Assembly (NCBI GenBank): GCA_015056145.1
Contig: SVGY01000009.1
Span: 42,248-106,247, forward strand
Direction of reading: 5' to 3'
Source of the DNA: Clostridiales bacterium
Lineage (GTDB): Bacteria > Bacillota > Clostridia > Christensenellales > Aristaeellaceae
Length of the DNA: 64,000 bases
Made by a program: the position numbers and the translations under genes. Under the pieces are notes generated by a model. The model worked only from the letters and a program-made list of their open reading frames with translations. It had not been told where the DNA came from and did not search any database. Shown in pieces: positions 25,904 through 35,140 of the stretch (positions are counted from its first letter, which is position 1; each line of letters starts with the position of its first letter).

Positions 25904-26175
25904 AAAACGCCTTTCATCCCCATGGGACGAAGGCGTATTAGCCGCGTGTTACCACCCAAATTCCGCACGGACAAAAGTCGATGCGCTCAATGCCGATAAC
26001 GGAGCTGACCCGTTTCCTCTTACTGCAAAAAACGGTTCGGAGGAAAGGCTCGGAAGGGAATTTCCCGCATCACGTCCGGACGGCTTTCAGCAAGGAGCAA
26101 CTCCTGCCGTCCTCTCTTTTGACGGATGTTGACCGGGCATTGGTCTTCCTCATCGCCATAACAGAAGGTATTATA
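25904..26175 (-). promoter_or_regulatory. T-box leader of the DUF523-pheS-pheT operon, with promoter
   Basis: On the minus strand the conserved T-box bulge GGGTGGTAACACGCGG (25958-25943) is followed by a terminator stem (ACGCCTTCGTCCC / GGGATGAAAGGCGT) and a T-run. The UGGU in the bulge fits the ACCA end of tRNA-Phe. The promoter is TTGCCT (26199-26194), 18-base spacer with TGC, and TATAAT (26175-26170). Uncharged tRNA-Phe should stabilise the antiterminator. I did not fix the specifier codon with certainty; a UUC lies in the expected stem I region near 26053-26055. Confidence 0.88.
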
Positions 26176-26216
26176 GCACGCAGGACAATGAAAAGGCAAG
26201 AGAAAAATATGTTTTT

Positions 26217-27104
26217 TCAGCCTTTGCGGGGCTTTTGGGGCCATTCCGCAACGATGGCAGAACCCAGGATCAGCACCGTGCCGATGATCCCCCATTCATC
26301 CATCCGCTCACCGAGCAGCACTGCGGACAATATCAGCGATGCAGCCGGGTCGATATAGCTGCAAAGGGCCGCCGTCTGCGCCGGAACCTTTTCAACACTG
26401 CTGAAGTACATCAGATAGGCGATGCCGGTATGCACCACGCCCATAACGATCAACAGCAGGATGACCTTCCCTGTGAACGCTTCCCCACCGGGCTTTTCCG
26501 TAAGCAGCACATAGGGCAGAATAGTTACAGCGGAAACAAACAGCTGCACCAGTGTACGGTCAAGGCCGGAAATCCCGTGAATCCGTTTGTTGATCAGCAC
26601 CACGGAAGCGTACATAGCCGCAGCCGCCAGGCCGAAAACGATCCCCCGGAGGCCGGTTATCCCCTCCCCCATAACGCCGGAAATCAGCACCATACCGAGA
26701 AGTGCACAAAGCACGCACAGTCCGCTTTTCACAGTCAGTTTTTCACCAAAGAGCAGCGGCGATGCCAGCACAATGATCACCGGGGCCATATAATAGCTCA
26801 GCGTTGCTACGGATACATCGGTATAGTTGTACGCTTCAAACAGGGCGATCCAGTTGAACCCCAGCAGCAGTCCGGAAGCAACCAGCGGCAGCCACTGCCT
26901 TTTGATGCTCTGCCAATCCGGCTTTTTACGGAATATCAGCATAAACAGTGCCAGAACCAAAGTACCCACGGCAGCTCTTGCCAGCGCCACCACCCCCGAG
27001 GAAAGCGGCGTCCACCGGCGGAATATACCGATAGTGCCAAAGATCAGCATGGAGCCAATGATACCAAGGCGGGCGCTATGGCTGTATTTCTCGTTCATTT
27101 GCAT
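26217..27104 (-). CDS. EamA/DMT-family transporter
   Basis: A 295-residue protein with ten predicted transmembrane helices in two EamA repeats. Repeat 1 starts LGIIGSMLIFGTIGIFRRWTPLSSGVVALARA and includes EAYNYTDVSVATLSYYMAPV; repeat 2 includes YLMYFSSVEKVPAQTAALCSYIDPAASLI and LLGERMDEWG. It probably exports small metabolites. The start is uncertain: ATG at 27104 or 27098, with only a weak AGG upstream. It lies downstream of the promoter that drives the T-box but on the other side of it. Confidence 0.85.
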   Translation of the reverse strand: MQMNEKYSHSARLGIIGSMLIFGTIGIFRRWTPLSSGVVALARAAVGTLVLALFMLIFRKKPDWQSIKRQWLPLVASGLLLGFNWIALFEAYNYTDVSVATLSYYMAPVIIVLASPLLFGEKLTVKSGLCVLCALLGMVLISGVMGEGITGLRGIVFGLAAAAMYASVVLINKRIHGISGLDRTLVQLFVSAVTILPYVLLTEKPGGEAFTGKVILLLIVMGVVHTGIAYLMYFSSVEKVPAQTAALCSYIDPAASLILSAVLLGERMDEWGIIGTVLILGSAIVAEWPQKPRKG

Positions 27105-27244
27105 ATACCTGCACTTTCCCGGGAAAAGGAACGGTCTTTTCCCGAACACAAAAATCCCTATCAGCATAGCAGGCGGCGGCTTTTGTGGCAAGCAGGAAAG
27201 GAAAAAAGAATCAAGAAAAAACAGCCGTCTTTACCCAGAAAAGA

Positions 27245-27274
27245 AAACAGGAAACCAAATGGTTCCTGTTTTTG
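27245..27274 (-). terminator. Terminator after the HEYGH protein gene
   Basis: Read on the minus strand, AACAGGAACC / GGTTTCCTGTT is followed by TTCTTTT. It lies just below the stop codon at 27282. Confidence 0.65.
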
Positions 27275-27281
27275 TTGATTA

Positions 27282-27749
27282 TCAATCGATCAGCAGCTGC
27301 TCCATGGCCTTCTCGCCAGTTACTCTCTCCCCCAGCCTGTTCGCCCAGCTCTCAGTAAAGAATGCGAAATACGACAGGGGCTTCTCTTTTCTCAGCCGGA
27401 GGGAACAGGGCAGAAACCCCCACAGGGTGGAGGGTATGCCGATAGCAATCAGATACAACGGCCCCAGCAGCAACGACTGAATGGTATGGCCGTATTCATG
27501 GACAAGAAGCCTCCGGGCCAATTCCTCAGGGCTGTATTCATCCTTAAGCTTTTCGCAGAAATAAGGTTCGTCCGTCACAAATACGAACATCCCCAGTGAA
27601 ACGCTGGATTTGTTTTTCCACAAAGTTACAACCGCCCCATGAAAAGAAAAATGCGGTCGCTTACAATTCCGCAAATACACCAAGAACCCCAGCAACGACT
27701 GGAAAAACCCCCACGTCCATTGCCAGAGACGGTAAAAAAACGTCTTCAT
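27282..27749 (-). CDS. Membrane-associated HEYGH (zinc-metallopeptidase-like) protein of unknown function
   Basis: A 155-residue protein with hydrophobic stretches at 10-26 and 90-110 and the motif LLVHEYGHTIQSLLLGPLYL (about residues 81-100), the HExxH zinc-binding motif placed next to a membrane segment. A downstream FFTESWANRLGE could supply the third ligand. This resembles small orphan M48/M50-like proteins of Clostridia, but I cannot assign a family with confidence. There is no obvious partner gene. Confidence 0.65.
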   Translation of the reverse strand: MKTFFYRLWQWTWGFFQSLLGFLVYLRNCKRPHFSFHGAVVTLWKNKSSVSLGMFVFVTDEPYFCEKLKDEYSPEELARRLLVHEYGHTIQSLLLGPLYLIAIGIPSTLWGFLPCSLRLRKEKPLSYFAFFTESWANRLGERVTGEKAMEQLLID

Positions 27750-27810
27750 ATGCTTTCACTCCTGAAAACGGCATCACGCCGAGCGTACCCCGACGTTGTT
27801 CTGAAAAAGC

Positions 27811-27847
27811 GAAAAGCCCGAAAGGCCTGAAGTCCTCCGGGCTTTAT
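27811..27847 (-). terminator. Terminator of yebC
   Basis: On the minus strand AAAGCCCGGAGG / CCTTTCGGGCTTTT forms a stem followed by CGCTTTTTC. Confidence 0.75.
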
Positions 27848-27855
27848 GAGTAAAC

Positions 27856-28602
27856 TTATTCCTCTTCTTCCTCTTCGGGCAGTTCAGCGTTATGCCACAC
27901 GTTCTGCACGTCGTCGTTATCCTCCAGCAGTTCCAGCATCTTCTGGATCTTGGTGAGGGTCTCTTCATCGGCGGGCACAACGGTGTTCTGAGGCACCATC
28001 TGCACTTCGGCGCTCAGGAAGCTGATGCCCTGGCCTTCCAGCGCTTCACGCACTGCGGAGAAGTCGGCAGGATCGGTGTACACTTCAAAAGCATCGTCCT
28101 CGGTGGACATATCTTCTGCGCCGGCATCCAGCACGGTCATCATCATTTCGTCCTCGTCCATATCGGCGGTGCGCTCAATTACCAGCACACCCTTTTTGTC
28201 GAACATGAAGCCCACGCTGCCGGTTACGCCCAGAGAGCCATCGTACTTGGCAAAGCAGTGGCGCACATCGCTGGCGGTACGGTTGCGGTTGTCGGTGATG
28301 GTTTCCACGATTACGGCAACGCCGCCGGGGGCATAGCCTTCGTAGGTGATGGTTTCGTAATCCACATTGCCCAGTTCGCCGGCAGCCTTCTTGATGGAAC
28401 GCTGGATGTTGTCGTTGGGCATGTTGTTGCTCTTGGCCTTGGCGATAACGTCGCGCAGCTTGGAGTTGCTTTCGGGATTGCTGCCGCCTTCACGCACGGC
28501 GATGGCGATTTCACGGCCAATTTTGGTGAAAATCTTTCCACGGAGGGCGTCGGTCTTGCCCTTCTTTGCAGCGATATTGTGCCATTTGCTATGTCCGGAC
28601 AT
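27856..28602 (-). CDS. yebC: YebC/PmpR family (TACO1-like) protein
   Basis: A 248-residue protein with the family N-terminus [32 protein letters not shown], the middle AIEKA-like segment ([12 protein letters not shown]) and [15 protein letters not shown]. Members act as transcription regulators, and recent work on the family links them to relief of ribosome stalling at proline stretches. The C-terminus ends in a run of glutamates. It has its own promoter and terminator. Confidence 0.93.
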   Translation of the reverse strand: MSGHSKWHNIAAKKGKTDALRGKIFTKIGREIAIAVREGGSNPESNSKLRDVIAKAKSNNMPNDNIQRSIKKAAGELGNVDYETITYEGYAPGGVAVIVETITDNRNRTASDVRHCFAKYDGSLGVTGSVGFMFDKKGVLVIERTADMDEDEMMMTVLDAGAEDMSTEDDAFEVYTDPADFSAVREALEGQGISFLSAEVQMVPQNTVVPADEETLTKIQKMLELLEDNDDVQNVWHNAELPEEEEEE

Positions 28603-28662
28603 GGTATCAGCCTTTCTTTATTGTGCTGCAGATAAGCACAGTGGTGTTAATTTTGACAAATT

Positions 28663-28691
28663 ATTATAGCACAGGTTTTCGTATGGGTCAA
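28663..28691 (-). promoter_or_regulatory. Promoter of yebC
   Basis: TTGACC (28691-28686), 17-base spacer ending in TGC, and TATAAT (28668-28663), 61 bases before the start. Confidence 0.75.
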
Positions 28692-28727
28692 ATGCGGTTT
28701 GCCAAACCAGGAAGATTTGAAAAAAGC

Positions 28728-30509
28728 TTAATCCAATAGAATCAGGAAGACAGGGGTATCCAGCGTTACTTGTGTCCATCTGCCCGACCATCCGCACTCT
28801 CTCATGATCTTGCGCATTTCCGTATCAATCTCCGCAATAGCGGCATCCCTTTCTTCCACCGAGCCAAATATCAGTACAATCCTGTCATTCTGGCCCGTGA
28901 AGGTTTTTTCACCCTGCTGACGCAGTTCATCAGACCAATGCCCCACCACAATGTAATCGTTCATCATTACTTTGTAGTATTCTGCATCGGTGGCAGTAAA
29001 AACAGGCATGTTCCAATCTGCGTATTTTTCCTGATCCCGTTCATGCGACTGGGACATAAACGCTTCATTCACGTTAAAGTACTCCGGGAAGTCTATTGCA
29101 TATTCAGGGGCAGAACCGCCATCTTCATATGTAGGATCATCCCAGGTGGGATCGGCATAGTACCACTTACCGCCGATCTGCACCGCATTCCAGGCATGAG
29201 CGTTTTCTTCGCTGTGTTCCCTCAGCAAATCATCGTCATCATATCCATAGCCCGAAATGACAAAACAGGGAATGCCCGCCATGCGGCAGGAGAGAGCCAT
29301 GGCGCTGGCGTAACTGGCGCATACGCCTCTTTCGTTTACAAATACGCCATCCGCTGTTTGTACTTCTCTGTACTGGCCGTCGTACTCCATATTTTCAATG
29401 ATGTAACGGTATATCAAAAGTTCCCGTTCAAATTCGGTTCCCTTCCGCTGCGCCTGGGCGTTCAGTGCGGCGGTCTTTGTTTTGACGATGCCAAAACGGC
29501 GCTGGCCTTCTGCCCGATCGTAATAATATTCCGGCCAAGCCTCGGAAGTACCCGAATAGCCCATATTGTGATATTGAATCAATTCAGGGCAATCGTTATC
29601 CACAACAAAACGTACCCGTACCAGTTCTTCCACCGTAAAATAATCTTCCGGTAATTCGATGACTTCCTCATAATTCGCCACACCGTCATAGATGATGGCA
29701 AAAAGCTGCTTTTCCCGTTCCGTCAGCTGGTTCCAAAAATATCTGGTTTCAGCAGGATAGAGGCCAAACAACTCAGAAGCAGGTTCGCCGGGCAGGTTGA
29801 CCGGCGTGGGCCTCGGGGTAATAACCGGCCTGGGTGTAGCCGTTGCCCGAGGCGTGGCCGTCGGTCTCGGGGTAATAACCGGCCTGGGTGTTGCAGTTAC
29901 CCGGGGCGTGGCCGTCGGTCTCGGGGTGATAACCGGCCTGGGTGTTGCAGTTACCCGGGGCGTGGCCGTCGGTCTCGGGGTAATAACCTGCCTGGGTGTA
30001 GCCGTTGCCCGGGGCGTAGCCGTCGCTGCCTCTGCCACAGACTGCCGATCCCCATATTTCAGCATTGCAACCGCATAAGCTGGCACAACCTGGGAACTGC
30101 CAAGATACAGTTTTCCTTCCGAAACACACCAGGGAACTGCGTGCAGGGAGGAATCCGCTTCTTCTTCAAGCTTCAATGACCCCTGAGCATAGCCGTCCTG
30201 AAGTTCCGTTGCCATGGAAGCGGCAACGATCGTTTCGCTGGTGTCGCACAGAAGGACTCCGGCGCTTTCCGCATTGCGAAAAATCTTCAGGCGGTAGCCT
30301 TCCTGGTTCCAGGCAATGGTATCAAACCTGTAATTCTGCTGAACCCTGATTCTGGGGCCTGAGGCCAGCAGTACAACAAGAACAACCGCCAGCACCCCTG
30401 CACAGATACCTGCAATCCGCAGTGCAGAAGCGTTGAACGGTTTCTTGGGGGCAGATCCACCGGAAGAACTGGAAGAACCCCAATTATCCACGGAACCCCA
30501 GCTATCCAT
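28728..30509 (-). CDS. Membrane-anchored transglutaminase-like protein with Thr/Pro repeat stalk
   Basis: 593 residues. Near the N-terminus, after a Ser/Gly-rich cytoplasmic tail, is one transmembrane span (about 33-55), then a small beta domain. Next come about four tandem 18-residue units of the type TPRPVITPRPTATPRVTA (about residues 165-235), then a catalytic domain with ERGVCASYASAMALSCRMAGIP (Cys), ENAHAWNAVQIGGKWYYADPTWDDP (His and Asp). This is the transglutaminase/peptidase triad order. The repeats look like a wall-spanning stalk. The start at 30509 is set by GGAGG 5 bases upstream. A paralogue lies directly upstream. Confidence 0.83.
   Translation of the reverse strand: MDSWGSVDNWGSSSSSGGSAPKKPFNASALRIAGICAGVLAVVLVVLLASGPRIRVQQNYRFDTIAWNQEGYRLKIFRNAESAGVLLCDTSETIVAASMATELQDGYAQGSLKLEEEADSSLHAVPWCVSEGKLYLGSSQVVPAYAVAMLKYGDRQSVAEAATATPRATATPRQVITPRPTATPRVTATPRPVITPRPTATPRVTATPRPVITPRPTATPRATATPRPVITPRPTPVNLPGEPASELFGLYPAETRYFWNQLTEREKQLFAIIYDGVANYEEVIELPEDYFTVEELVRVRFVVDNDCPELIQYHNMGYSGTSEAWPEYYYDRAEGQRRFGIVKTKTAALNAQAQRKGTEFERELLIYRYIIENMEYDGQYREVQTADGVFVNERGVCASYASAMALSCRMAGIPCFVISGYGYDDDDLLREHSEENAHAWNAVQIGGKWYYADPTWDDPTYEDGGSAPEYAIDFPEYFNVNEAFMSQSHERDQEKYADWNMPVFTATDAEYYKVMMNDYIVVGHWSDELRQQGEKTFTGQNDRIVLIFGSVEERDAAIAEIDTEMRKIMRECGWSGRWTQVTLDTPVFLILLD
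29797..30039. repeat. 54-bp coding minisatellite (TPRP stalk)
   Basis: Three full 54-bp units begin at 29827, 29881 and 29935 and are nearly identical, with partial units on both sides. They are in frame and encode 18-residue Thr/Pro/Arg repeats, so copy number can change without breaking the protein. Confidence 0.9.
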
Positions 30510-30575
30510 ATGATCCTCCATTCTGTTTTTTCAAACGTACAGTTTTTGTGAAAGAAGCAACGCACTGCCTGAAGG

Positions 30576-31868
30576 TCAGGGTCTGGTCATATTTCCAATA
30601 TCAAGAATCAGTATAGGATAATCAAAAAACGTAGAGGAGACCACTCTCCCCTTCCAGCCAAGCTGCACAAGCGCATCCTGCAGGAAATTGCTCGCAGAAT
30701 AGCGCTGGCTGTCCCGCTGCTGTACCGTAGGAAAAATCAGCACCAGATGAGAAGGATTCCCGGTAGCAAGCAGGTCGATCTGTGCCTGGAGCTCATCGTG
30801 CCAGTCGCCTTCTACCACAGAGTAAGGCAGCTTTCTGGAAAAGAAACTGGCTTCGATGGCCTCAAAGGTCGGCAAAGTCCAGCCACGGTAGGCGTTATAG
30901 TCGATCTCGTGGGTTTTGTTCAATTCGGCCTCGTTGAGGTTGAAATACAGCATGTACTCGCTGCGGGTAGCAGGGATCTCCTGGTTTTCCAGCGGCAGGG
31001 GATCATCCCAGGTAGAATCCGCAAAATACCAGTTCCCATTGATCTGTACCGCATTCCAGGCGTGAGAATTATCTTCGTTCCACTCCCTCACCACGTTGGG
31101 GTCGTAAAGAAGGTACGCATAGCCGGATATCGTAAAACTGGGTATGCCGGCCATGCGGCAGGCCAGGGTCATGGCATCTGCATAGCCTGCGCAAACCGAT
31201 ATACCGTCCACAAACACACAATCCGCAGATTGATTCTGCCGGCTTTCCGTGTTGTACTCCGTCATAAAAATGATGCTTTTGTAGATGAAAAGCTCCCGGT
31301 CAAAATCGTTTTCCAGCTGAGCCGCCTGTTCAACAAGGCGTCCAAGAACCGGCTTCATGGCTGCAAAGCGCTGAGGGCCCCACTGCCTGTCGTAGTTGTA
31401 GGACATGCGGGCCGTGGTAGCCATGCGGGTGGAAGAATCGCAATCATACCAGCAAAGCCGGAGCTGGATCAATTCCGGGCAATCCTCGTTGATAACAAAA
31501 CGAACCCGGGCAATTTCCTCCTCGGTATAGGTATTCCGGGGCAGGGAAATCCTTGTCTGATAGTTGTCAATGGCCGTATACACAAGGGCGAACAGCTCTT
31601 TTTCCCGGGCCGTGAGCTGCATCCAGAAATAGCGCATAGAGGCCGGATACATGCGGAAAGTATCACAATCCGGTACTACATACAGGTTTTCCGGCAAAGC
31701 CTCCACCTGAAGCATGCCGGAGGAAGCCTCCTCAGCAAAAGCAGGCTGGAGAAGAATACAGGCAAAAAGCATCGCAGCAAGAAAGCAGCCAAAAATGCGC
31801 CGCAGCATCCCTTTGGATTGCGCAGGGCAAGCAATATGTTTTTTCCACAAAACAGAGCAGGTATGCAC
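30576..31868 (-). CDS. Exported transglutaminase-like protein
   Basis: A 430-residue paralogue of the downstream gene without the repeat stalk. A signal peptide is visible (LRRIFGCFLAAMLFACILLQPAFAEE, cleavage near AFA-EE). Catalytic residues are Cys in SVCAGYADAMTLACRMAGIP, His in NSHAWNAVQINGNWYFADSTWDDP and its Asp. Both paralogues share the segment YFWMQLTAREKELFALVYTAIDNY, so they arose by duplication. The start is GTG at 31868 with GGAGG 5 bases upstream. Probably an extracellular protease or crosslinker; the substrate is unknown. Confidence 0.82.
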   Translation of the reverse strand: MHTCSVLWKKHIACPAQSKGMLRRIFGCFLAAMLFACILLQPAFAEEASSGMLQVEALPENLYVVPDCDTFRMYPASMRYFWMQLTAREKELFALVYTAIDNYQTRISLPRNTYTEEEIARVRFVINEDCPELIQLRLCWYDCDSSTRMATTARMSYNYDRQWGPQRFAAMKPVLGRLVEQAAQLENDFDRELFIYKSIIFMTEYNTESRQNQSADCVFVDGISVCAGYADAMTLACRMAGIPSFTISGYAYLLYDPNVVREWNEDNSHAWNAVQINGNWYFADSTWDDPLPLENQEIPATRSEYMLYFNLNEAELNKTHEIDYNAYRGWTLPTFEAIEASFFSRKLPYSVVEGDWHDELQAQIDLLATGNPSHLVLIFPTVQQRDSQRYSASNFLQDALVQLGWKGRVVSSTFFDYPILILDIGNMTRP

Positions 31869-31905
31869 AAAAACCTCCAGCCCTCAGGGCTTCATTCGTA
31901 TTCAC

Positions 31906-33540
31906 TCAGGGTTGCTGAACGGGTTCCTCCGCCGGTGCAGCCTCGCCATCCGTTACCATGATGGCGGTGGGCCCGTCAGAGCCTCCGATAATCCCTACGG
32001 AAGCAGCTCCGTCCGTGGCAAGGGGTTCAAGATACGGTGTCAGCAAAGGCAAAAGGTTGACAATGGCACTCTGGCCAAGAGCGCTGCGATCTTCGGCGGT
32101 CATGGCATCAAAGTCCACAATCTCCCCGGGCAGTTCTTCCGGAACCCAACGTACATGGGTCTTGCCTTCAAACACAAGCGCCAGTTTGTTCTCCGTTTTT
32201 TCTCCCGAAAGAGTGAGTGTTGCGTTGATTTTAGTGGCTGCGCTGGACGGCGGCTTGGAAGCGAACTCCGCCTTGAGGTCGATATCCAGCGGCTCGAACA
32301 CGAGAGCGTTTTCCAGCTGGCTTTCCTCATCGGGGCTGAGGCTCAGCTGATAGTTCACAGTGTAAATCACATGGCCTTCCTCGCCGGTGGTTTCGCTTTC
32401 CTCGCTGCGAAGCACAAAGGCCACCGCCACCGGAGGCTGGGCGTTTTGGGCCCCATCCAGCGCCACGCTGGAAAACACGCCCTGGATTACGCTCACATTG
32501 GTCATGGAGCTGTACTCCACATATTCCAAGGTGATCATGCGGTTTTCGCTCTCAAGGCAGATTTCGTTCAGGGGCTGCTCGTCCTCGCCCATGGTGCGGG
32601 AGAAGGTAATGGTACAGTCGCCCATGACTGGATCCCGATAGGGCAGCGAAAGGGAAAGTTCCAGCGTTTCGCCGGTAAAGGATACCGTACGGTCGATGGT
32701 CAGGTCGCCTTCCAGGGGCAGCGCATCCACCGCCGCAAGGTAATAGGGCTGCCATGCAGGGTTGAGGTAAATGGACGCCACATCCTCGCCCAGCAGTTCG
32801 CTGAGGCGGGCCAGGGCATCCGAATCTCCCAGCAGATCCACAAGCATCTGCTTCACCTGAGCCTTCACATGGGCAGGGCTGATGACGTAATTGACCGCAA
32901 TGGTGCCGGTGCCGTCCTCCAGTTCGCCGATCACTGCGCTCTGACGGTAGCCTTCCAGCCAGATATCCAGCTTGGTGATGAAACGATCCAGATCATCTCC
33001 CACCTTGTCACTCACAGGCCCGCTGATACGGAAAAGCTCCGGCAGGATACGCAGCATGCTGTCGGGGATGCCGTAGCCCTGCGCCGCAGTGGTTCCTGCG
33101 GCCTGCACGGGGCCCATGGTATTGCCCACATCGGCGTTGATACCGCTGACGATCATGGGAGACAACTGCATTTCGTACCAGTTTTCGCCCAGCACATCTG
33201 CCTGAAAGCGCAGCTTCTGGTCCTTCAGCTGTACACAGAGAACACTGGCCACTTCCTCGTCGCCATTGCGCAGGGCAAGCCCGATCCGGTCTTCCTCCTC
33301 CACAAGGCCTTCCTCGTTTACATGGATGAAGTTCCAGGAAAAGGGGATGGAGGTAATAACGGTGTCATCCGCCCCCCGCACTTCCAGCTGCATGGAGCCG
33401 CTGAAGCCGTTGCCGTCCCGGATCTGCTTGATGAGCTTGTCCGCCACGGTAATATCAAAAGCGGTGGTATCCAGCGCCAGTGCACTAAAGCTGGACAATG
33501 CCAGGATGAGGCACAGCACAAGGCTTATCATTCGTTTCAC
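31906..33540 (-). CDS. Large exported protein of unknown function with C-terminal IGGSDGPTAI motif
   Basis: A 544-residue secreted protein. The start is GTG at 33540 (VKRMISLVLCLILALSS), 8 bases after GGGAGGG, giving a signal peptide cleaved near ALA-LD. The body is acidic and strand-rich, with repeated phrases such as LELSLSLPYRDPVMGDCTITFS and KINATLTLSGEKTENKLALVFEGK, suggesting repeated beta domains. At the extreme C-terminus is SVGIIGGSDGPTAIMV, very like the start of Na+-translocating decarboxylase beta subunits, then a Pro/Glu tail. I do not recognise the family. It is flanked by another large exported protein and the transglutaminases. Confidence 0.72.
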   Translation of the reverse strand: MKRMISLVLCLILALSSFSALALDTTAFDITVADKLIKQIRDGNGFSGSMQLEVRGADDTVITSIPFSWNFIHVNEEGLVEEEDRIGLALRNGDEEVASVLCVQLKDQKLRFQADVLGENWYEMQLSPMIVSGINADVGNTMGPVQAAGTTAAQGYGIPDSMLRILPELFRISGPVSDKVGDDLDRFITKLDIWLEGYRQSAVIGELEDGTGTIAVNYVISPAHVKAQVKQMLVDLLGDSDALARLSELLGEDVASIYLNPAWQPYYLAAVDALPLEGDLTIDRTVSFTGETLELSLSLPYRDPVMGDCTITFSRTMGEDEQPLNEICLESENRMITLEYVEYSSMTNVSVIQGVFSSVALDGAQNAQPPVAVAFVLRSEESETTGEEGHVIYTVNYQLSLSPDEESQLENALVFEPLDIDLKAEFASKPPSSAATKINATLTLSGEKTENKLALVFEGKTHVRWVPEELPGEIVDFDAMTAEDRSALGQSAIVNLLPLLTPYLEPLATDGAASVGIIGGSDGPTAIMVTDGEAAPAEEPVQQP

Positions 33541-33574
33541 GGAGAAATCCCTCCCTTGATGGAATCTGCGGCGC

Positions 33575-35140
33575 TCAGTCAATATGCTGGGCTCCGTTAA
33601 AGAAGCTCTCGTAGTCTTCGTCGGTCATGTTATCCTGAAGGAGACCCGTATCCTCCTCGGTGATAAAGGGCAACAGCCGCAGCAGATAGCCTGCGGAATA
33701 CTGGAACATCTCGTCCTCCAGCTGTGCCATCTCCTCTGGGCTGATGCCGTCCAGATCCACCGTCACAACCGTTTCGGGAACCGGATACTGGGTCATGCCA
33801 AGGGGCGGTGCACCCACGGTGTACTGGGACAGGCTGCCCTGATTCTGGGCAAGGCTGCCGCCACCGATGATAAAGATCACTTCCGGCTCCACCTCTGCCC
33901 GGCTTTCCTCCACGACTCCCGCCATGGTAAGGGCTGCCGGATTCTCGCCCAGAACCACCCGCAGAGCGGTCATCTGTTTTTTGCTCTGGGTCACGGTCAT
34001 ATCCACGCTGCCGGTGAGCACCTTGCAGCCCTCGCCGTCCTTCAGGGCAAGCTCAGGTTTGTACTCGGTGATGATGGTGCGGGTCTTGCCATCTTCTGTC
34101 AGCTTGTCCGTGATGGTAATGGTTCCGCTGAGGCTTTCCCCGGCCGTCCCTTTCAGAGAGTCTTTCTGCTGAAAAGTCTTCACGGTTTTACCCTGGCGGC
34201 TGTCCATATCCAGCTTGCAGGTATAGCTCAGCTGGCCGTCCTCGTTTTTGATATTGCGGAAAAACTCCAGCGTGCGCTTATTGGTTGCGCCTTTCTGGCG
34301 GGTCAGTTCCAGTTTGAAACTGTCCTTCTGCTGGGTTTCGCTGCGGGTAAAGGCCCAGTTGTAGGCAAGGGTACGCTTATCGTTTTCCCCCAGCGTGACC
34401 GTACCCTTGATGTATACGGCGATATCCTCTCCGCCCTCTTCGGTGCGGTACAGGGCAACGGTAAGCCCGCCGGGGCAGGTCATATTGGCCAGTTCTACCA
34501 TGACGGCTTCATCCATGCCACAGCCAAGCACAGCCATGATCTGCGGCATAAGCTGGGTGCACTGCTCTGCGTTCAGTTTGGCGAGGCGTACCCAGCCTGC
34601 GTAGCCGATATCATCAATGGTATAGTTGGATTTTTTCTCCTCGGCATAGGGCTTGATAGCCTCAGCCAGGGCTTGATAGTTCTGCTCGGATTCAGTGATA
34701 AAGCCCTGTACACTGAAACCGAAAGGTTTTTCCTCGGTTTCGGGGAAAAGTGTTTCCAGTGTGCCGGAAGAGGAGGTCAGCACCCGGTTGGGAAGAATGT
34801 CGGTACGCATTTCGTAGCGGCCGTCCTTCTTTTGCTCCACCATGGAAAAAGCGGGCTGCCCGTCCACGCACATGGCCAGCACCATATCCTCGCCGCTGAG
34901 AAGTACGTCCATCGTCAGATGCCGCAGGATTCCACCCAGCATGCCGACGGTTTCCTCTCCATAAGGCTGCAGCTCCTCAATTTCAAAGCCCACAGACATA
35001 CGGATATCCTCATCCGTATCAAAGTAGACATCCAGCGCCTGGCCCATACCCTGGATCTCGCCCAGTGCATTCAAAGGCGCAAGGCAAACGAGCAAAACGA
35101 TCTGCGACAAGATCAACAGCCTTTTTACAAACTTCATCAT
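33575..35140 (-). CDS. Large exported protein of unknown function, distantly like its downstream neighbour
   Basis: A 521-residue protein with a signal peptide (VKRLLILSQIVLLVCLAPLNALGEI). It has beta-rich, acidic composition with features parallel to the next gene: paired TLGENDKRTLAYNWAF and GTITITDKLTEDGKTRTIITEYKPEL segments, and a VIFIIGGGS phrase near residue 425. The start overlaps the dusB stop (ATGA), with GGAGG upstream; the second in-frame ATG at 35137 is equally possible. No catalytic motif is seen. Probably a cell-surface or secreted beta-domain protein. Confidence 0.7.
   Translation of the reverse strand: MMKFVKRLLILSQIVLLVCLAPLNALGEIQGMGQALDVYFDTDEDIRMSVGFEIEELQPYGEETVGMLGGILRHLTMDVLLSGEDMVLAMCVDGQPAFSMVEQKKDGRYEMRTDILPNRVLTSSSGTLETLFPETEEKPFGFSVQGFITESEQNYQALAEAIKPYAEEKKSNYTIDDIGYAGWVRLAKLNAEQCTQLMPQIMAVLGCGMDEAVMVELANMTCPGGLTVALYRTEEGGEDIAVYIKGTVTLGENDKRTLAYNWAFTRSETQQKDSFKLELTRQKGATNKRTLEFFRNIKNEDGQLSYTCKLDMDSRQGKTVKTFQQKDSLKGTAGESLSGTITITDKLTEDGKTRTIITEYKPELALKDGEGCKVLTGSVDMTVTQSKKQMTALRVVLGENPAALTMAGVVEESRAEVEPEVIFIIGGGSLAQNQGSLSQYTVGAPPLGMTQYPVPETVVTVDLDGISPEEMAQLEDEMFQYSAGYLLRLLPFITEEDTGLLQDNMTDEDYESFFNGAQHID

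Noticed and set aside
29797..30039. Regular 54-bp repeats resembling a CRISPR array
   Set aside because: Units are directly adjacent without unique spacers and encode an in-frame TPRP stalk, so this is a coding minisatellite. No cas gene is present.
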